The notes below the pieces were generated by a model. The model was not told the DNA's origin. It was given only the letters and a program-made list of their open reading frames with translations, and made no database searches. 64,000 nt of DNA, taken from a virus. Where the stretch lies: IMG/VR virus record IMGVR_UViG_3300023179_000016, positions 1-64,000 of that record, one strand, 5' to 3'. Positions 50,248 to 57,245 of this stretch are shown piece by piece. Numbering within the stretch: position 1 is the stretch's first letter; each line of letters opens with the position of its first letter. The translations under genes and the position numbers were made by a program.

Positions 50248-50400
50248 TCACAGAGTCTCTTCTTCGCCATCCGGGTGATACACGATAACTTCATATTCGC
50301 CAACTAATTCTTCTCCAAGTTCCAAAGCCTCGTCATGAGAGGGAACTTCTTTCTCGAAGACAAGATGACCGATTTCGTTATACGCAACCACCAGATACAT
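50248..50400 (-). CDS. Short protein, related to the one at 61.2 kb
   Basis: 50 residues from ATG 50400, overlapping the upstream stop as TAATG. E-V-P-S-H-D-E-A-L-E-L-G-E-E-L-V matches the 53-residue protein at 61243-61404 (R-F-D-S-Y-D-Q-A-L-E-V-G-D-K-Y-L). Strongly acidic. Confidence 0.6.
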   Translation of the reverse strand: MYLVVAYNEIGHLVFEKEVPSHDEALELGEELVGEYEVIVYHPDGEEETL

Positions 50401-50401
50401 A

Positions 50402-50647
50402 TTATTCGAGTTCCGAGTAGATGAAATTACCGAGGACACCGAAATGCGCCATCGAATGGCCGAGCGATGTCATCATGTCGACTGCCAGATTTACCTCTTC
50501 GCGGAAATTTTGTTTTTCATCGAGAGATTTGATTCTACCAATTTGAATCCAACCGATGTTGTAGACTTCTTGCATGTTCGAGCACCAGACAACGTAGTCT
50601 GAGTTTTTCCAGCCAATGAGACCGTCGTTGGTCTTGATAAGTCTCAT
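50402..50647 (-). CDS. Hypothetical small protein
   Basis: 81 residues; beta-rich start with two Trp motifs (I-G-W-K-N-S, V-V-W-C-S-N), helical end. One base from the upstream gene. Not recognised. Confidence 0.55.
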   Translation of the reverse strand: MRLIKTNDGLIGWKNSDYVVWCSNMQEVYNIGWIQIGRIKSLDEKQNFREEVNLAVDMMTSLGHSMAHFGVLGNFIYSELE

Positions 50648-50848
50648 TTACTTGATACCGAAGCGGATCTTGATGCTGGTCGGAAGAGCCGAGAAGTCTG
50701 CAGGTTTTTTATCTGCATTAGAAGTCGATCGTGACCTAGTTCCCCTAGGAACCCTCCTGGTGGGAAGCTTGGTGATTTTTCCACCAGCTTCCAGAAAACT
50801 TGCGATCTCAGAAGACATTTGAACGCGAACAACAGTTTTACTCCTCAT
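50648..50848 (-). CDS. Small basic protein with GGxITxLP start and LPxxIKxRF tail
   Basis: 66 residues. S-F-L-E-A-G-G-K-I-T-K-L-P near the start, an Arg/Ser-rich linker, and A-D-F-S-A-L-P-T-S-I-K-I-R-F at the end. Related to 29982-30290 by both motifs. First gene after a CCGA-TATA promoter, with GGAGG before ATG 50848. Confidence 0.6.
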   Translation of the reverse strand: MRSKTVVRVQMSSEIASFLEAGGKITKLPTRRVPRGTRSRSTSNADKKPADFSALPTSIKIRFGIK

Positions 50849-50857
50849 ATATCCTCC

Positions 50858-50875
50858 ACGAATATATATATTCGG
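50858..50875 (-). promoter_or_regulatory. CCGA-TATA promoter
   Basis: Minus-strand CCGAATATATATATTCGT, 10-27 bases before the ATG. Best match to the consensus. Confidence 0.65.
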
Positions 50876-50884
50876 AATCAGTCG

Positions 50885-51061
50885 TTATGCCCTCGGCCAC
50901 TCTTCGTAGTCAGTGTTCCAGATCTTCTCCATTATTGTGCCCATGTAGACATCGTACATGGAGATAATACCTTCGTCCATCAGGTCTGACAGTTCGTCGT
51001 ATGAATAGTCTTTTATGTTCTCCATGATTTCTAATCTAGAGAGCTTATTCTTGTCGGTCAT
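50885..51061 (-). CDS. Short acidic protein (58 residues)
   Basis: Frame from ATG 51061 to TAA 50885; the start directly follows the stop of the upstream gene (TAAATG). Helical and acidic: S-Y-D-E-L-S-D-L-M-D-E-G-I-I-S-M-Y-D-V-Y-M-G. Not recognised. Confidence 0.6.
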   Translation of the reverse strand: MTDKNKLSRLEIMENIKDYSYDELSDLMDEGIISMYDVYMGTIMEKIWNTDYEEWPRA

Positions 51062-51262
51062 TTAGTACTCAAATTCGGGTTCGTAGCTGAAATCTTTATC
51101 CAGATCTTCAATGTATTCTACTTCCTCTTCCGAGTACTCGGGCTCATATTCTTCAAAATCTTCAGAGGGACGGGGGAGATCTTCTTCGTCAAACGCGAAG
51201 TTTTCTTCTGCGAGCTCGATGCGCTCAAAATTCTCATCAAGAAATCTTTTGCGTCCGTACAT
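51062..51262 (-). CDS. Extremely acidic small protein, DNA-mimic candidate
   Basis: 66 residues with about 27 Asp/Glu and only 6 Lys/Arg; after residue 15 almost every second or third residue is acidic, mixed with aromatic residues (E-Y-E-P-E-Y-S-E-E-E-V-E-Y). The composition fits a DNA-mimic inhibitor of a host DNA-binding enzyme such as a restriction system. That is inference from charge. CCGA-TATA promoter and GGAG site upstream. Confidence 0.6.
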   Translation of the reverse strand: MYGRKRFLDENFERIELAEENFAFDEEDLPRPSEDFEEYEPEYSEEEVEYIEDLDKDFSYEPEFEY

Positions 51263-51293
51263 ATTAGGTCTCCTTAATGGTTGATTTTACTTG

Positions 51294-51310
51294 CAAATTT
51301 ATATATTCGG
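51294..51310 (-). promoter_or_regulatory. CCGA-TATA promoter
   Basis: Minus-strand CCGAATATATAAATTTG, about 32 bases before the acidic protein gene. Confidence 0.6.
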
Positions 51311-51325
51311 AAATCCGTCGATATA

Positions 51326-51334
51326 TGGTACTAT
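51326..51334 (+). promoter_or_regulatory. Extended -10 promoter, nearly leaderless
   Basis: TGGTACTAT ends 9 bases before ATG 51344, so transcription would start 2-3 bases before the start codon. No ribosome binding site is present. Confidence 0.5.
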
Positions 51335-51343
51335 ATACATAAG

Positions 51344-51895
51344 ATGAAAGAGTTAATAAAGTACTTTCCGAATGGGCAGTGGAAAATAGAATCATTGAAC
51401 AAGGTCGGAGAAGGATACAAGAGACTGGTAGAAGATGGGATCGCTCTACTACACCCCGTTACCGTAGAAGGAAGGCCGCTTTCCGATGACGGAATACCAT
51501 ATCATGCGACAATAAAAGCATTCAATAAGGATAAAGACTCCATAGATGATGCGCACGGCATAGCAAACCAGTTAAAGATGGATAAACCAGATGCATCTAA
51601 GGTATTCATACAGCCGCATATATTCAAGGACAGATTTGGCGATGACGTGCACGTATTAACCATGCACGGCGAAGATGCAGATAAGATAATTCAAAACTAC
51701 CATCGGTTCACGGGCATGGGTTGGTTGCCAAGACCAGAAGGATATAGACCACACATCACTGTCGACGAGTCTACTTATAATAAGGCCTTACAATCCGGAG
51801 CAAAGACTGCGGCAGATTTGGGTATTCAGTTTGGTGATGCTGAACTGAGAAGAGGTTTTCAAACGGTATCGCGCTATCCAACCGATACAGGTTAA
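51344..51895 (+). CDS. 2H phosphoesterase-like protein, possible anti-CBASS
   Basis: 183 residues. Two H-x-T motifs, Y-H-A-T-I-K at residues 53-58 and R-P-H-I-T-V at 135-140, are the signature of the 2H phosphoesterase fold. T4 Acb1, which cleaves the cyclic nucleotides of CBASS defence, has the same two-motif layout. Other 2H enzymes act on RNA ends or cyclic phosphates, so anti-CBASS is only one option. The start K-E-L-I-K-Y-F-P-N-G-Q-W resembles the end of the protein at 54.1 kb. Leaderless promoter. Confidence 0.65.
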   Translation: MKELIKYFPNGQWKIESLNKVGEGYKRLVEDGIALLHPVTVEGRPLSDDGIPYHATIKAFNKDKDSIDDAHGIANQLKMDKPDASKVFIQPHIFKDRFGDDVHVLTMHGEDADKIIQNYHRFTGMGWLPRPEGYRPHITVDESTYNKALQSGAKTAADLGIQFGDAELRRGFQTVSRYPTDTG

Positions 51896-52431
51896 CCGGT
51901 ATCTAATTGAGTAGTCCAATAAGCGATCGATTGGGCATCGATATATGGAGTCCATTCTTCCGGCATGGATGTTATCCTCACGATAACCTGTGCGGGTAGC
52001 CACTTAGGCTTGATTGGTTTTTTAACCAGTTTCATTCCGGCTTGTTCTGGAGTCATATATGCTTTTTTAGCATTGCACGGTTGACATGCGGCTACTATAT
52101 TTTGCCAATTTGTAAGTCCACCCTGCGCCCTAGGAATAACATGATCAAACGTTAATTCTTTAGTCTGTTTTCTCTCGGCGCAATACTGACACGTCCAGTT
52201 GTCTCTCAGATAAACATTTATGCGACTGAACTGTATCTCGCCTCTTTTTCTAAATTTAGACAACTGCCTAATAACACTAGGCATTTTGAAAATTCTGCTA
52301 GTGCTTCTAACAAACTCTTCCGTCTTTTCTTCAACGACCTCGGCATCGCCTGATATCACTAAAGTCATTGCCTTAGTCCAGCTTATTATCCTTAATGGCT
52401 CGTAGGTGCAATCCAACAACAGAACTGACAT
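51892..52431 (-). CDS. HNH endonuclease, McrA-like
   Basis: 179 residues. N-terminal L-L-L-D-C-T-Y-E-P-L-R-I-I-S-W-T-K-A, then the HNH core with two C-x-x-C knuckles (C-Q-Y-C and C-Q-P-C), F-D-H-V-I-P-R and W-Q-N-I-V. This layout is usual in cellular and cyanophage HNH proteins rather than in homing endonucleases. It overlaps the convergent gene by 4 bases. Confidence 0.85.
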   Translation of the reverse strand: MSVLLLDCTYEPLRIISWTKAMTLVISGDAEVVEEKTEEFVRSTSRIFKMPSVIRQLSKFRKRGEIQFSRINVYLRDNWTCQYCAERKQTKELTFDHVIPRAQGGLTNWQNIVAACQPCNAKKAYMTPEQAGMKLVKKPIKPKWLPAQVIVRITSMPEEWTPYIDAQSIAYWTTQLDTG

Positions 52432-52541
52432 AGAATGTATTTATTTTATCACGGGTCATTGCATTAAAAATATATATAAAAACATCATAAAAATCTGCTA
52501 CAAGCGTGATTATACTAAAATCAATGATTGTGTATCTTTTG

Positions 52542-52550
52542 TGGTAAAAT
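52542..52550 (+). promoter_or_regulatory. Extended -10 promoter for a leaderless mRNA
   Basis: TGGTAAAAT ends 6 bases before ATG 52557. No ribosome site. Confidence 0.55.
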
Positions 52551-52556
52551 TAGCTT

Positions 52557-53078
52557 ATGGCTCTTGCAACTATATATTCATCCGCCGCTGTCTCTATAAA
52601 TAGTGCATTGACGACGGCAGGTATCACTACTCTTCTAGTGGCTCACGCTCAAAATCAGACAATAAATGCGGTCGTCCATAATAATCTTATAGATTACATA
52701 GGATACGTGTTAAACTCTGACCTGATGAAGGTTAACAACATAATAGAGACAGAGCTTGCAAGATACGGTAAATTTGCCACTCTCAAATCGCCCGCAAGAC
52801 CAGTGACCGTACCGTCTAATCCTGTCGATGATCACTATGTTACATTGAACGGCTATTACATAGAAAACTCCGATATAGACACAGACAAAGTATTATTCGA
52901 CGATTTTAAGGGAAAAATAGAGTCGGACGTACGATACTGCTCGTCTGTTGTTCAGAGCAGGGCCAAGACGATACAATGGAATACATCTGACGAGACCTCG
53001 ACAATAACCATAACCGACGTCTCTCCTACAGCGAAGACTATATCGGTTGCCATCACAATAGATTTGACTAAGAGCTAA
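52557..53078 (+). CDS. Hypothetical, possible virion protein
   Basis: 173 residues. Helical first half, then a beta-rich second half ending T-I-T-I-T-D-V-S-P-T-A-K-T-I-S-V-A-I-T-I-D. Such composition is common in virion proteins. 6 bases before the ClpX-like gene, so co-transcribed. Leaderless start. Confidence 0.55.
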   Translation: MALATIYSSAAVSINSALTTAGITTLLVAHAQNQTINAVVHNNLIDYIGYVLNSDLMKVNNIIETELARYGKFATLKSPARPVTVPSNPVDDHYVTLNGYYIENSDIDTDKVLFDDFKGKIESDVRYCSSVVQSRAKTIQWNTSDETSTITITDVSPTAKTISVAITIDLTKS

Positions 53079-53084
53079 TAACGT

Positions 53085-54020
53085 ATGCGAGTTACTCCTG
53101 AGCAAATAAAGAAGTATCTTGATATGTATGTTATTGGCCAAGATCAAGCAAAAAAAGCCTTATCTGTCGCTGCATATAATCACAATAAGAGAGTTAATTC
53201 TAGCGGCAACTTGAAGAAATCAAACGTGTTGTTAATCGGCCCTACTGGGTCAGGTAAGACTTATATGGTAACACTATTGGCGCATATGTTGAATGTAAAG
53301 TTCATATCAGTTGATGCCACGCAGTTTACTAGTTCAGGCTATGCTGGAAGAGATGTCGAAGAAATAGCGTTCGAGATAATGTCAGCATGTGACGGTGACG
53401 AGAGCGAAGCTGTAAAATCTATAGTGCACATAGATGAAATAGATAAGATAAGAAAAAAGACCACACACAATGGTGTTTCAGATATAAACGGCGTGGAAGT
53501 TCAACAGGCGCTATTAAAGATGATAGAGGGTACAGATCTAAGTTATGCATCCACCGGATCCAAAACGGACCCACATGATAGAAAACTAAACACAAACAAT
53601 ATCATGTTTATATGTTCCGGTGCATTTGTTGGTCTGGAAAATTCCACGTCGCAGTCTTTGGTGAAATTTGGGATAATACCTGAATTTTTGGGCAGATTTT
53701 CTACTATTGCTACGTTGAATTCCTTGAGCGCATCAGATTTAAAGTCGATAATATTAGACTCTAAAGGATCAATTCTTGAATCTTACAAGGAGTGGTTCTC
53801 GAGTGAGGGCATAGAATTATCTGTTTCTGAGGATGGTTTGGATTGTATTGTAGAGAGAGCACTACTAAAAAACGTGGGGGCGAGAGGTCTACACGGCACT
53901 ATAGATGAAGCTCTACTTAATGCTCAGTTTGAAGCTCCAGGTCTAGTAATAAAACCTAAAGCCTTAATCATAAACAGAAATATGGTAGAGACTGGCATAG
54001 CAAACTGGGTATATGCTTAA
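53085..54020 (+). CDS. ClpX-like AAA+ unfoldase lacking the IGF loop and zinc domain
   Basis: 311 residues. Walker A G-P-T-G-S-G-K-T, pore loop G-Y-A-G-R-D-V-E, Walker B I-V-H-I-D-E-I-D-K-I, and L-V-K-F-G-I-I-P-E-F-L-G-R-F are clear ClpX features. The N-terminal zinc-binding domain is absent. Between C-S-G-A-F-V-G-L-E and L-V-K-F-G only a few residues remain, where ClpX carries the IGF loop that docks on ClpP. It therefore should not dock on host ClpP in the usual way. Confidence 0.85.
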   Translation: MRVTPEQIKKYLDMYVIGQDQAKKALSVAAYNHNKRVNSSGNLKKSNVLLIGPTGSGKTYMVTLLAHMLNVKFISVDATQFTSSGYAGRDVEEIAFEIMSACDGDESEAVKSIVHIDEIDKIRKKTTHNGVSDINGVEVQQALLKMIEGTDLSYASTGSKTDPHDRKLNTNNIMFICSGAFVGLENSTSQSLVKFGIIPEFLGRFSTIATLNSLSASDLKSIILDSKGSILESYKEWFSSEGIELSVSEDGLDCIVERALLKNVGARGLHGTIDEALLNAQFEAPGLVIKPKALIINRNMVETGIANWVYA

Positions 54021-54037
54021 AATTATAGGTCAATTTG

Positions 54038-54046
54038 TGGTATAAT
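54038..54046 (+). promoter_or_regulatory. Extended -10 promoter for a leaderless mRNA
   Basis: TGGTATAAT ends 6 bases before ATG 54053. No ribosome site. Confidence 0.6.
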
Positions 54047-54052
54047 TTCTAT

Positions 54053-54757
54053 ATGGATAAATTTATAGATTGGTCCGAATGGATCCTGCAAAAAAACGAC
54101 GAATTCGCAAGCGAAGAGCTTAACAAGGCAAAAATATACGACATCAAGTCAAAGAAGAAGGTGGCAGATTTACCTTCTGACATTACACCAAAGCGCTCAC
54201 CAAAGTTAAAAGTCATTGACAAGCAAAAAGAAGAAGAAAAAAATAAAAAGTCAAAAGATGCAGACGACAAAGCCACACACAATACAACTCATTACAAATC
54301 TAGATTAAAACAATTACAAGAAAAGATAAAGCAGGTCGTAAAGCCTGCAAATGTACCAAATATATCACCGTCAAAGAAAGACAGTGATATGCTGAAAACT
54401 GAACGAGCAGAAAAGCAAAAAAAACAGTCTGATTTGCCAAGCGGACACTTGGACAGAAGAGATCAAGCAGCTAAGCCGCCAAGCGAGATAGCTAAGAAGC
54501 CAATAATCTCTAGAGTAAAACTACCAGAAGAAAAAAAGCTAGAGACCGAGTCTGTTGAAGAATTCAAGAGAAAGAGGATGGAAGATCTTAGAGCGGCTAG
54601 AAGTGTTCGAGATATCGGGGAAAGAGCCAAACAGTTGTCCGATAAAGAAACCATTATAAGAGATAGAGAAAAAGAAAAAAATAAAGTTGTAAAGACTGAA
54701 CTGTTAAAGACCTTACCGAACGGCCAGTGGGAATTACTCGAAAAAAAAATATGTTAA
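54053..54757 (+). CDS. DWSEWIL-motif protein, 5' part of a frame-shifted gene
   Basis: 234 residues. Starts with I-D-W-S-E-W-I-L-Q-K-N (as in the protein at 39.3 kb), then a very charged Lys/Glu-rich region, and ends L-P-N-G-Q-W-E-L-L-E-K-K. Just before the stop is a run of nine A (54741-54749). One base less would join it in frame to the Cys-rich part that follows. Promoter gives a leaderless mRNA. Confidence 0.65.
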   Translation: MDKFIDWSEWILQKNDEFASEELNKAKIYDIKSKKKVADLPSDITPKRSPKLKVIDKQKEEEKNKKSKDADDKATHNTTHYKSRLKQLQEKIKQVVKPANVPNISPSKKDSDMLKTERAEKQKKQSDLPSGHLDRRDQAAKPPSEIAKKPIISRVKLPEEKKLETESVEEFKRKRMEDLRAARSVRDIGERAKQLSDKETIIRDREKEKNKVVKTELLKTLPNGQWELLEKKIC

Positions 54758-55058
54758 TAACTCAGATGTTTCTGAGGGCTCTTGCGATTGCGGAGCTCAT
54801 GCTACGGGCTCAGACATGCACTCTGAATGGTGTGGCGGGTTAAAGTCTCCGCAAGACAGAGCAAAGGATCTTCAAGATAGACTTAATTCTATACAAGGGA
54901 TGAAGGGCGTGAGGCCTCACGATGTCGATAAAAAGGATTACGAGAAATGGGCGGAGACGGGAGACGACGGCGCTATTCATCATTACATGGGCAAAGACAT
55001 GAGAGAGATCTCTAGAGATGGTATGTGCACAAAATGCAAGGCCAAAAATGAGAGCTAG
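54750..55058 (+). CDS. Cys-rich 3' part of the frame-shifted gene
   Basis: The frame after the A run is open from before the run to 55058. It encodes C-D-C-G-A-H-A-T-G and a helical part, and ends C-T-K-C-K-A-K. Its first ATG (54816) has no ribosome site, and the residues between the run and that ATG look coding. It is best read as the C-terminal domain of the previous gene, reached by slippage or frameshift. Otherwise a separate 80-residue protein. Confidence 0.55.
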   Translation, partial: YVNNSDVSEGSCDCGAHATGSDMHSEWCGGLKSPQDRAKDLQDRLNSIQGMKGVRPHDVDKKDYEKWAETGDDGAIHHYMGKDMREISRDGMCTKCKAKNES

Positions 55059-55103
55059 CCGCTGCATTTGGCGGCGTAGCGGTGTCAGCCGCGCGGCTGA
55101 CAC
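55059..55103. terminator. Double hairpin
   Basis: GCCGC/GCGGC near 55058-55074 and the 22-base palindrome GTGTCAGCCGC/GCGGCTGACAC (55082-55103), between convergent genes. Includes copy 2 of the GGCGTAGCRGTGTC element at 55073-55086. Confidence 0.65.
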
Positions 55104-55114
55104 ACTCGAGCAAG

Positions 55115-55333
55115 TTATTCCTCTTCAGTGTACGGGTTGGAGAAGTCCAGCGCGCCAATAAATCTGGTGGCTAGTACAACTTTAGGTCTTGGAATAACCT
55201 CAACCTCTTTCACGTTCACCCTAATTTTCTTGTGATTATACAGCTGCACCAGCAGATTTTCATCTCCAATAGAGTTTAGAACTTTTGCTTCGGACCCTGA
55301 CCAAATGCCGGACTTAATCTTGATCTTCACCAT
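55115..55333 (-). CDS. Small KOW-like protein
   Basis: 72 residues. I-K-I-K-S-G-I-W-S-G-S-E-A-K-V-L then K-K-I-R-V-N-V-K-E-V-E-V-I resembles a KOW/SH3-type barrel that binds RNA or ribosomal partners. The likeness is by pattern only. Confidence 0.5.
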   Translation of the reverse strand: MVKIKIKSGIWSGSEAKVLNSIGDENLLVQLYNHKKIRVNVKEVEVIPRPKVVLATRFIGALDFSNPYTEEE

Positions 55334-55343
55334 TCGCTGACCC

Positions 55344-55592
55344 TCACTCGGTTGCTTCGCTGTTGTAATTGCGCTGCTGCAGCTCTTCCATGAATCTAGT
55401 ATATGACTTTACGTGTCTCTTGAAGAGAGGGATCGCTTCGTCCCACTTCTCGTCTCCGAGAGCGCACTCGGTCTCTATTACATCTGTCACGAAAGAGATT
55501 GCTTCCGCGTCTGACCCAACCTTCCAAGAAGAAGAAATACCCTTGTTGCTGAGAATGTCATTAACCTGTTCTGCTTTGTTGCTGTTGCTCAT
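55344..55592 (-). CDS. Hypothetical small protein
   Basis: 82 residues, helical and acidic, no motif. Own CCGA-TATA promoter; GGGAGG before the ATG. Confidence 0.55.
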   Translation of the reverse strand: MSNSNKAEQVNDILSNKGISSSWKVGSDAEAISFVTDVIETECALGDEKWDEAIPLFKRHVKSYTRFMEELQQRNYNSEATE

Positions 55593-55610
55593 TAGAGCCT
55601 CCCGTTACTT

Positions 55611-55626
55611 GGAATAATAGATTCGG
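55611..55626 (-). promoter_or_regulatory. CCGA-TATA promoter
   Basis: Minus-strand ACCGAATCTATTATTC before the gene that starts at 55592. Confidence 0.5.
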
Positions 55627-55635
55627 TTTTTAGAA

Positions 55636-55746
55636 CTATTTATCTTCGTCGTTGTCGTCTGGGATGTTGGGCGCTAGACAGATAGTGATGATCAGCATGA
55701 TAGCCATCAAGATTAGTGGCGCTGCCTCTGATGCCTTGTCTTCCAT
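55636..55746 (-). CDS. Very short membrane protein (36 residues)
   Basis: Frame from ATG 55746 to TAG 55636, with AGGATC before the ATG. One hydrophobic helix (P-L-I-L-M-A-I-M-L-I-I-T-I-C-L-A) between acidic ends. Phages often use such peptides as holin-like or membrane-protease regulators; none can be assigned. Confidence 0.55.
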   Translation of the reverse strand: MEDKASEAAPLILMAIMLIITICLAPNIPDDNDEDK

Positions 55747-55755
55747 GTTGATCCT

Positions 55756-56106
55756 TTAGGGAAGATAAGAGAAATGTATCTGCTCTTCTCTCACTTCGCG
55801 GCTGCACTCGCCGCATTTAGTTTCTCTGAGCAATACGGGATCTCGCTTGATTCCGGTGCCGCCGCAACTCTTGCAGACATTAGATTTTAAGCTGCTGATC
55901 TCCGCTCTCAGCGCTTCATTCTCGAGCTCCAATAGTCTCACATGCCACTCGCGGCACGCACATGCGTTGTGGTGGGAAGTGCACTTCGGAATTTGTCTCA
56001 GTTCTTGCGGTAGAGAATTGAGATCGCACTCGCAATCCAGCACTAGATTGCAACCTGGACACGCCTCATTATACATATAATCACTGTTGGACTTGTATGA
56101 CATCAT
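55756..56106 (-). CDS. Cys-rich coiled-coil protein
   Basis: 116 residues. N-terminal C-P-G-C and C-E-C, C-A-C in the middle, coiled coil L-E-L-E-N-E-A-L-R-A-E-I-S-S-L-K, then C-K-S-C-G-G-T-G and C-G-E-C, a DnaJ-type zinc centre. CTGA variant of the CCGA-TATA promoter upstream. Confidence 0.6.
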   Translation of the reverse strand: MMSYKSNSDYMYNEACPGCNLVLDCECDLNSLPQELRQIPKCTSHHNACACREWHVRLLELENEALRAEISSLKSNVCKSCGGTGIKRDPVLLRETKCGECSREVREEQIHFSYLP

Positions 56107-56117
56107 TTTCTCCTGTT

Positions 56118-56132
56118 TGGTTGTTATATTCA
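56118..56132 (-). promoter_or_regulatory. CCGA-TATA-like promoter (CTGA variant)
   Basis: Minus-strand CTGAATATAACAACC, 12-26 bases before the ATG. Confidence 0.4.
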
Positions 56133-56136
56133 GTTT

Positions 56137-56391
56137 TTAATCGGCGAGCTCGAACTTCATCGAGTTGATCCTCTTCACTGGAACCATATACCAGCTGGCG
56201 GACAAACCGGACAGGAAGAATGTTTTGCTGACAATACTCCAGTAGATGTAGGATTTAAAGTTCGGATTATCGTTAAACATGCCCATAAGATCATCACCGG
56301 ACTTCTCTTCGAGACCGATCATGCGAGCTGCTTCTCTGGGATCGACGGTGGTACCATCTTTGAAGATAACTTTCGTGAGTCTTGACTTCAT
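56137..56391 (-). CDS. Hypothetical small protein
   Basis: 84 residues. V-I-F-K-D-G-T-T-V-D-P-R-E-A-A-R-M-I-G start, weakly hydrophobic centre (I-V-S-K-T-F-F-L-S-G-L-S-A-S-W-Y). Not recognised. GGAG ribosome site. Confidence 0.5.
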   Translation of the reverse strand: MKSRLTKVIFKDGTTVDPREAARMIGLEEKSGDDLMGMFNDNPNFKSYIYWSIVSKTFFLSGLSASWYMVPVKRINSMKFELAD

Positions 56392-56470
56392 TTTTCTCCT
56401 CGACTTAAGAGGTTCTCAATCACTATATTAACTCAAAATACACTACTATCCCACGTGTTTTTATCGTGTC

Positions 56471-56478
56471 GGTATAAA
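56471..56478 (+). promoter_or_regulatory. Promoter for a leaderless mRNA
   Basis: GGTATAAA ends 6 bases before ATG 56485, the same geometry as at 52.5 and 54.0 kb. Confidence 0.45.
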
Positions 56479-56484
56479 TTACCC

Positions 56485-56640
56485 ATGGAATGGTTGAAAT
56501 GGTTCTTAGTGATACTGGCAGCAGATGTGTGCGCGAGCCTCTTAAAGGAAAGCAATTGGAAGAGATTATTCAAGAAGAAGCGCAAGCGCAGCAGGTCTCG
56601 CAAGGTCGCTCAGATTATACCCCTCAAAAAGGTGGATTAG
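56485..56640 (+). CDS. Short membrane protein with basic tail
   Basis: 51 residues from ATG 56485. A hydrophobic helix (W-L-K-W-F-L-V-I-L-A-A-D-V-C-A) followed by a run of Lys/Arg (F-K-K-K-R-K-R-S-R-S-R-K). Only plus-strand gene in this stretch. Likely leaderless. Confidence 0.5.
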   Translation: MEWLKWFLVILAADVCASLLKESNWKRLFKKKRKRSRSRKVAQIIPLKKVD

Positions 56641-56849
56641 ATCTTCCTGTCCGCGCACTCGTCGCAGCCTTGAATCTCATTGGAGAACGAGTTGCACTCC
56701 TTGCACGACTCAGCCCAGTATAGGTCCACGATGTTCCCCAAGTCCTCGACCTGCACAGAGCACGCCACCGTCGCATTATTCATCTCGTTGTACGGGACGG
56801 CCTCATTCGACTCAAACTCCACGATGATTCTATACTTGGGCATGATCAC
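56637..56849 (-). CDS. Small Cys-rich protein
   Basis: 70 residues. Beta-rich start (Y-R-I-I-V-E-F-E), later C-K-E-C and C-D-E-C forming a zinc site. GC-rich DNA. Overlaps the neighbour by 4 bases. Confidence 0.6.
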   Translation of the reverse strand: MIMPKYRIIVEFESNEAVPYNEMNNATVACSVQVEDLGNIVDLYWAESCKECNSFSNEIQGCDECADRKI

Positions 56850-57037
56850 TTCACCTTCTTGATGTTGAGAACTTCCTCGTTGAACTCAATATTTTTGTAG
56901 TCGTACTCCACTTCAGACATGGACTTGCGCTTTGAGACCCCGCCGTAGATCTCTGCCGCTCCCCTCTTGGATTTGGCCTTTATGTACCTCACGGAATAGA
57001 TGGTCTGCTTCACTCGGACAGCATACTTCGGCATCAC
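56846..57037 (-). CDS. Hypothetical small protein
   Basis: 63 residues: K-Y-A-V-R-V-K-Q-T-I-Y-S-V-R-Y-I-K-A-K-S-K-R-G-A-A-E, a beta-beta-helix layout with basic centre. The start resembles that of the neighbour (M-P-K-Y), suggesting a shared origin. Confidence 0.55.
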   Translation of the reverse strand: MMPKYAVRVKQTIYSVRYIKAKSKRGAAEIYGGVSKRKSMSEVEYDYKNIEFNEEVLNIKKVK

Positions 57038-57052
57038 TCGACTCTCGCCCCT

Positions 57053-57244
57053 TTATGAGTTGGTCTCTGCGCATGCCGCGATGTGCTGCGCTACGTCCTC
57101 ATCTACGCCCCTCTCTCGCTTCTCGGCCAAGGAGTCTGCGTCGCACCTGCCGCAGGTCTTGACATCGTAACCCTTGAGCCTCAGAAAGAGAGCTTCGCAC
57201 CTCTCGCACGTATGCTTCACGAACGTCATACCCAAGTACTCCAT
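57053..57244 (-). CDS. Zinc-finger protein
   Basis: 63 residues from ATG 57244 with GAGGAG before it. C-E-R-C and C-G-R-C form a zinc ribbon. Helical end. Part of a coupled minus-strand cluster. Confidence 0.6.
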   Translation of the reverse strand: MEYLGMTFVKHTCERCEALFLRLKGYDVKTCGRCDADSLAEKRERGVDEDVAQHIAACAETNS

Positions 57245-57245
57245 A

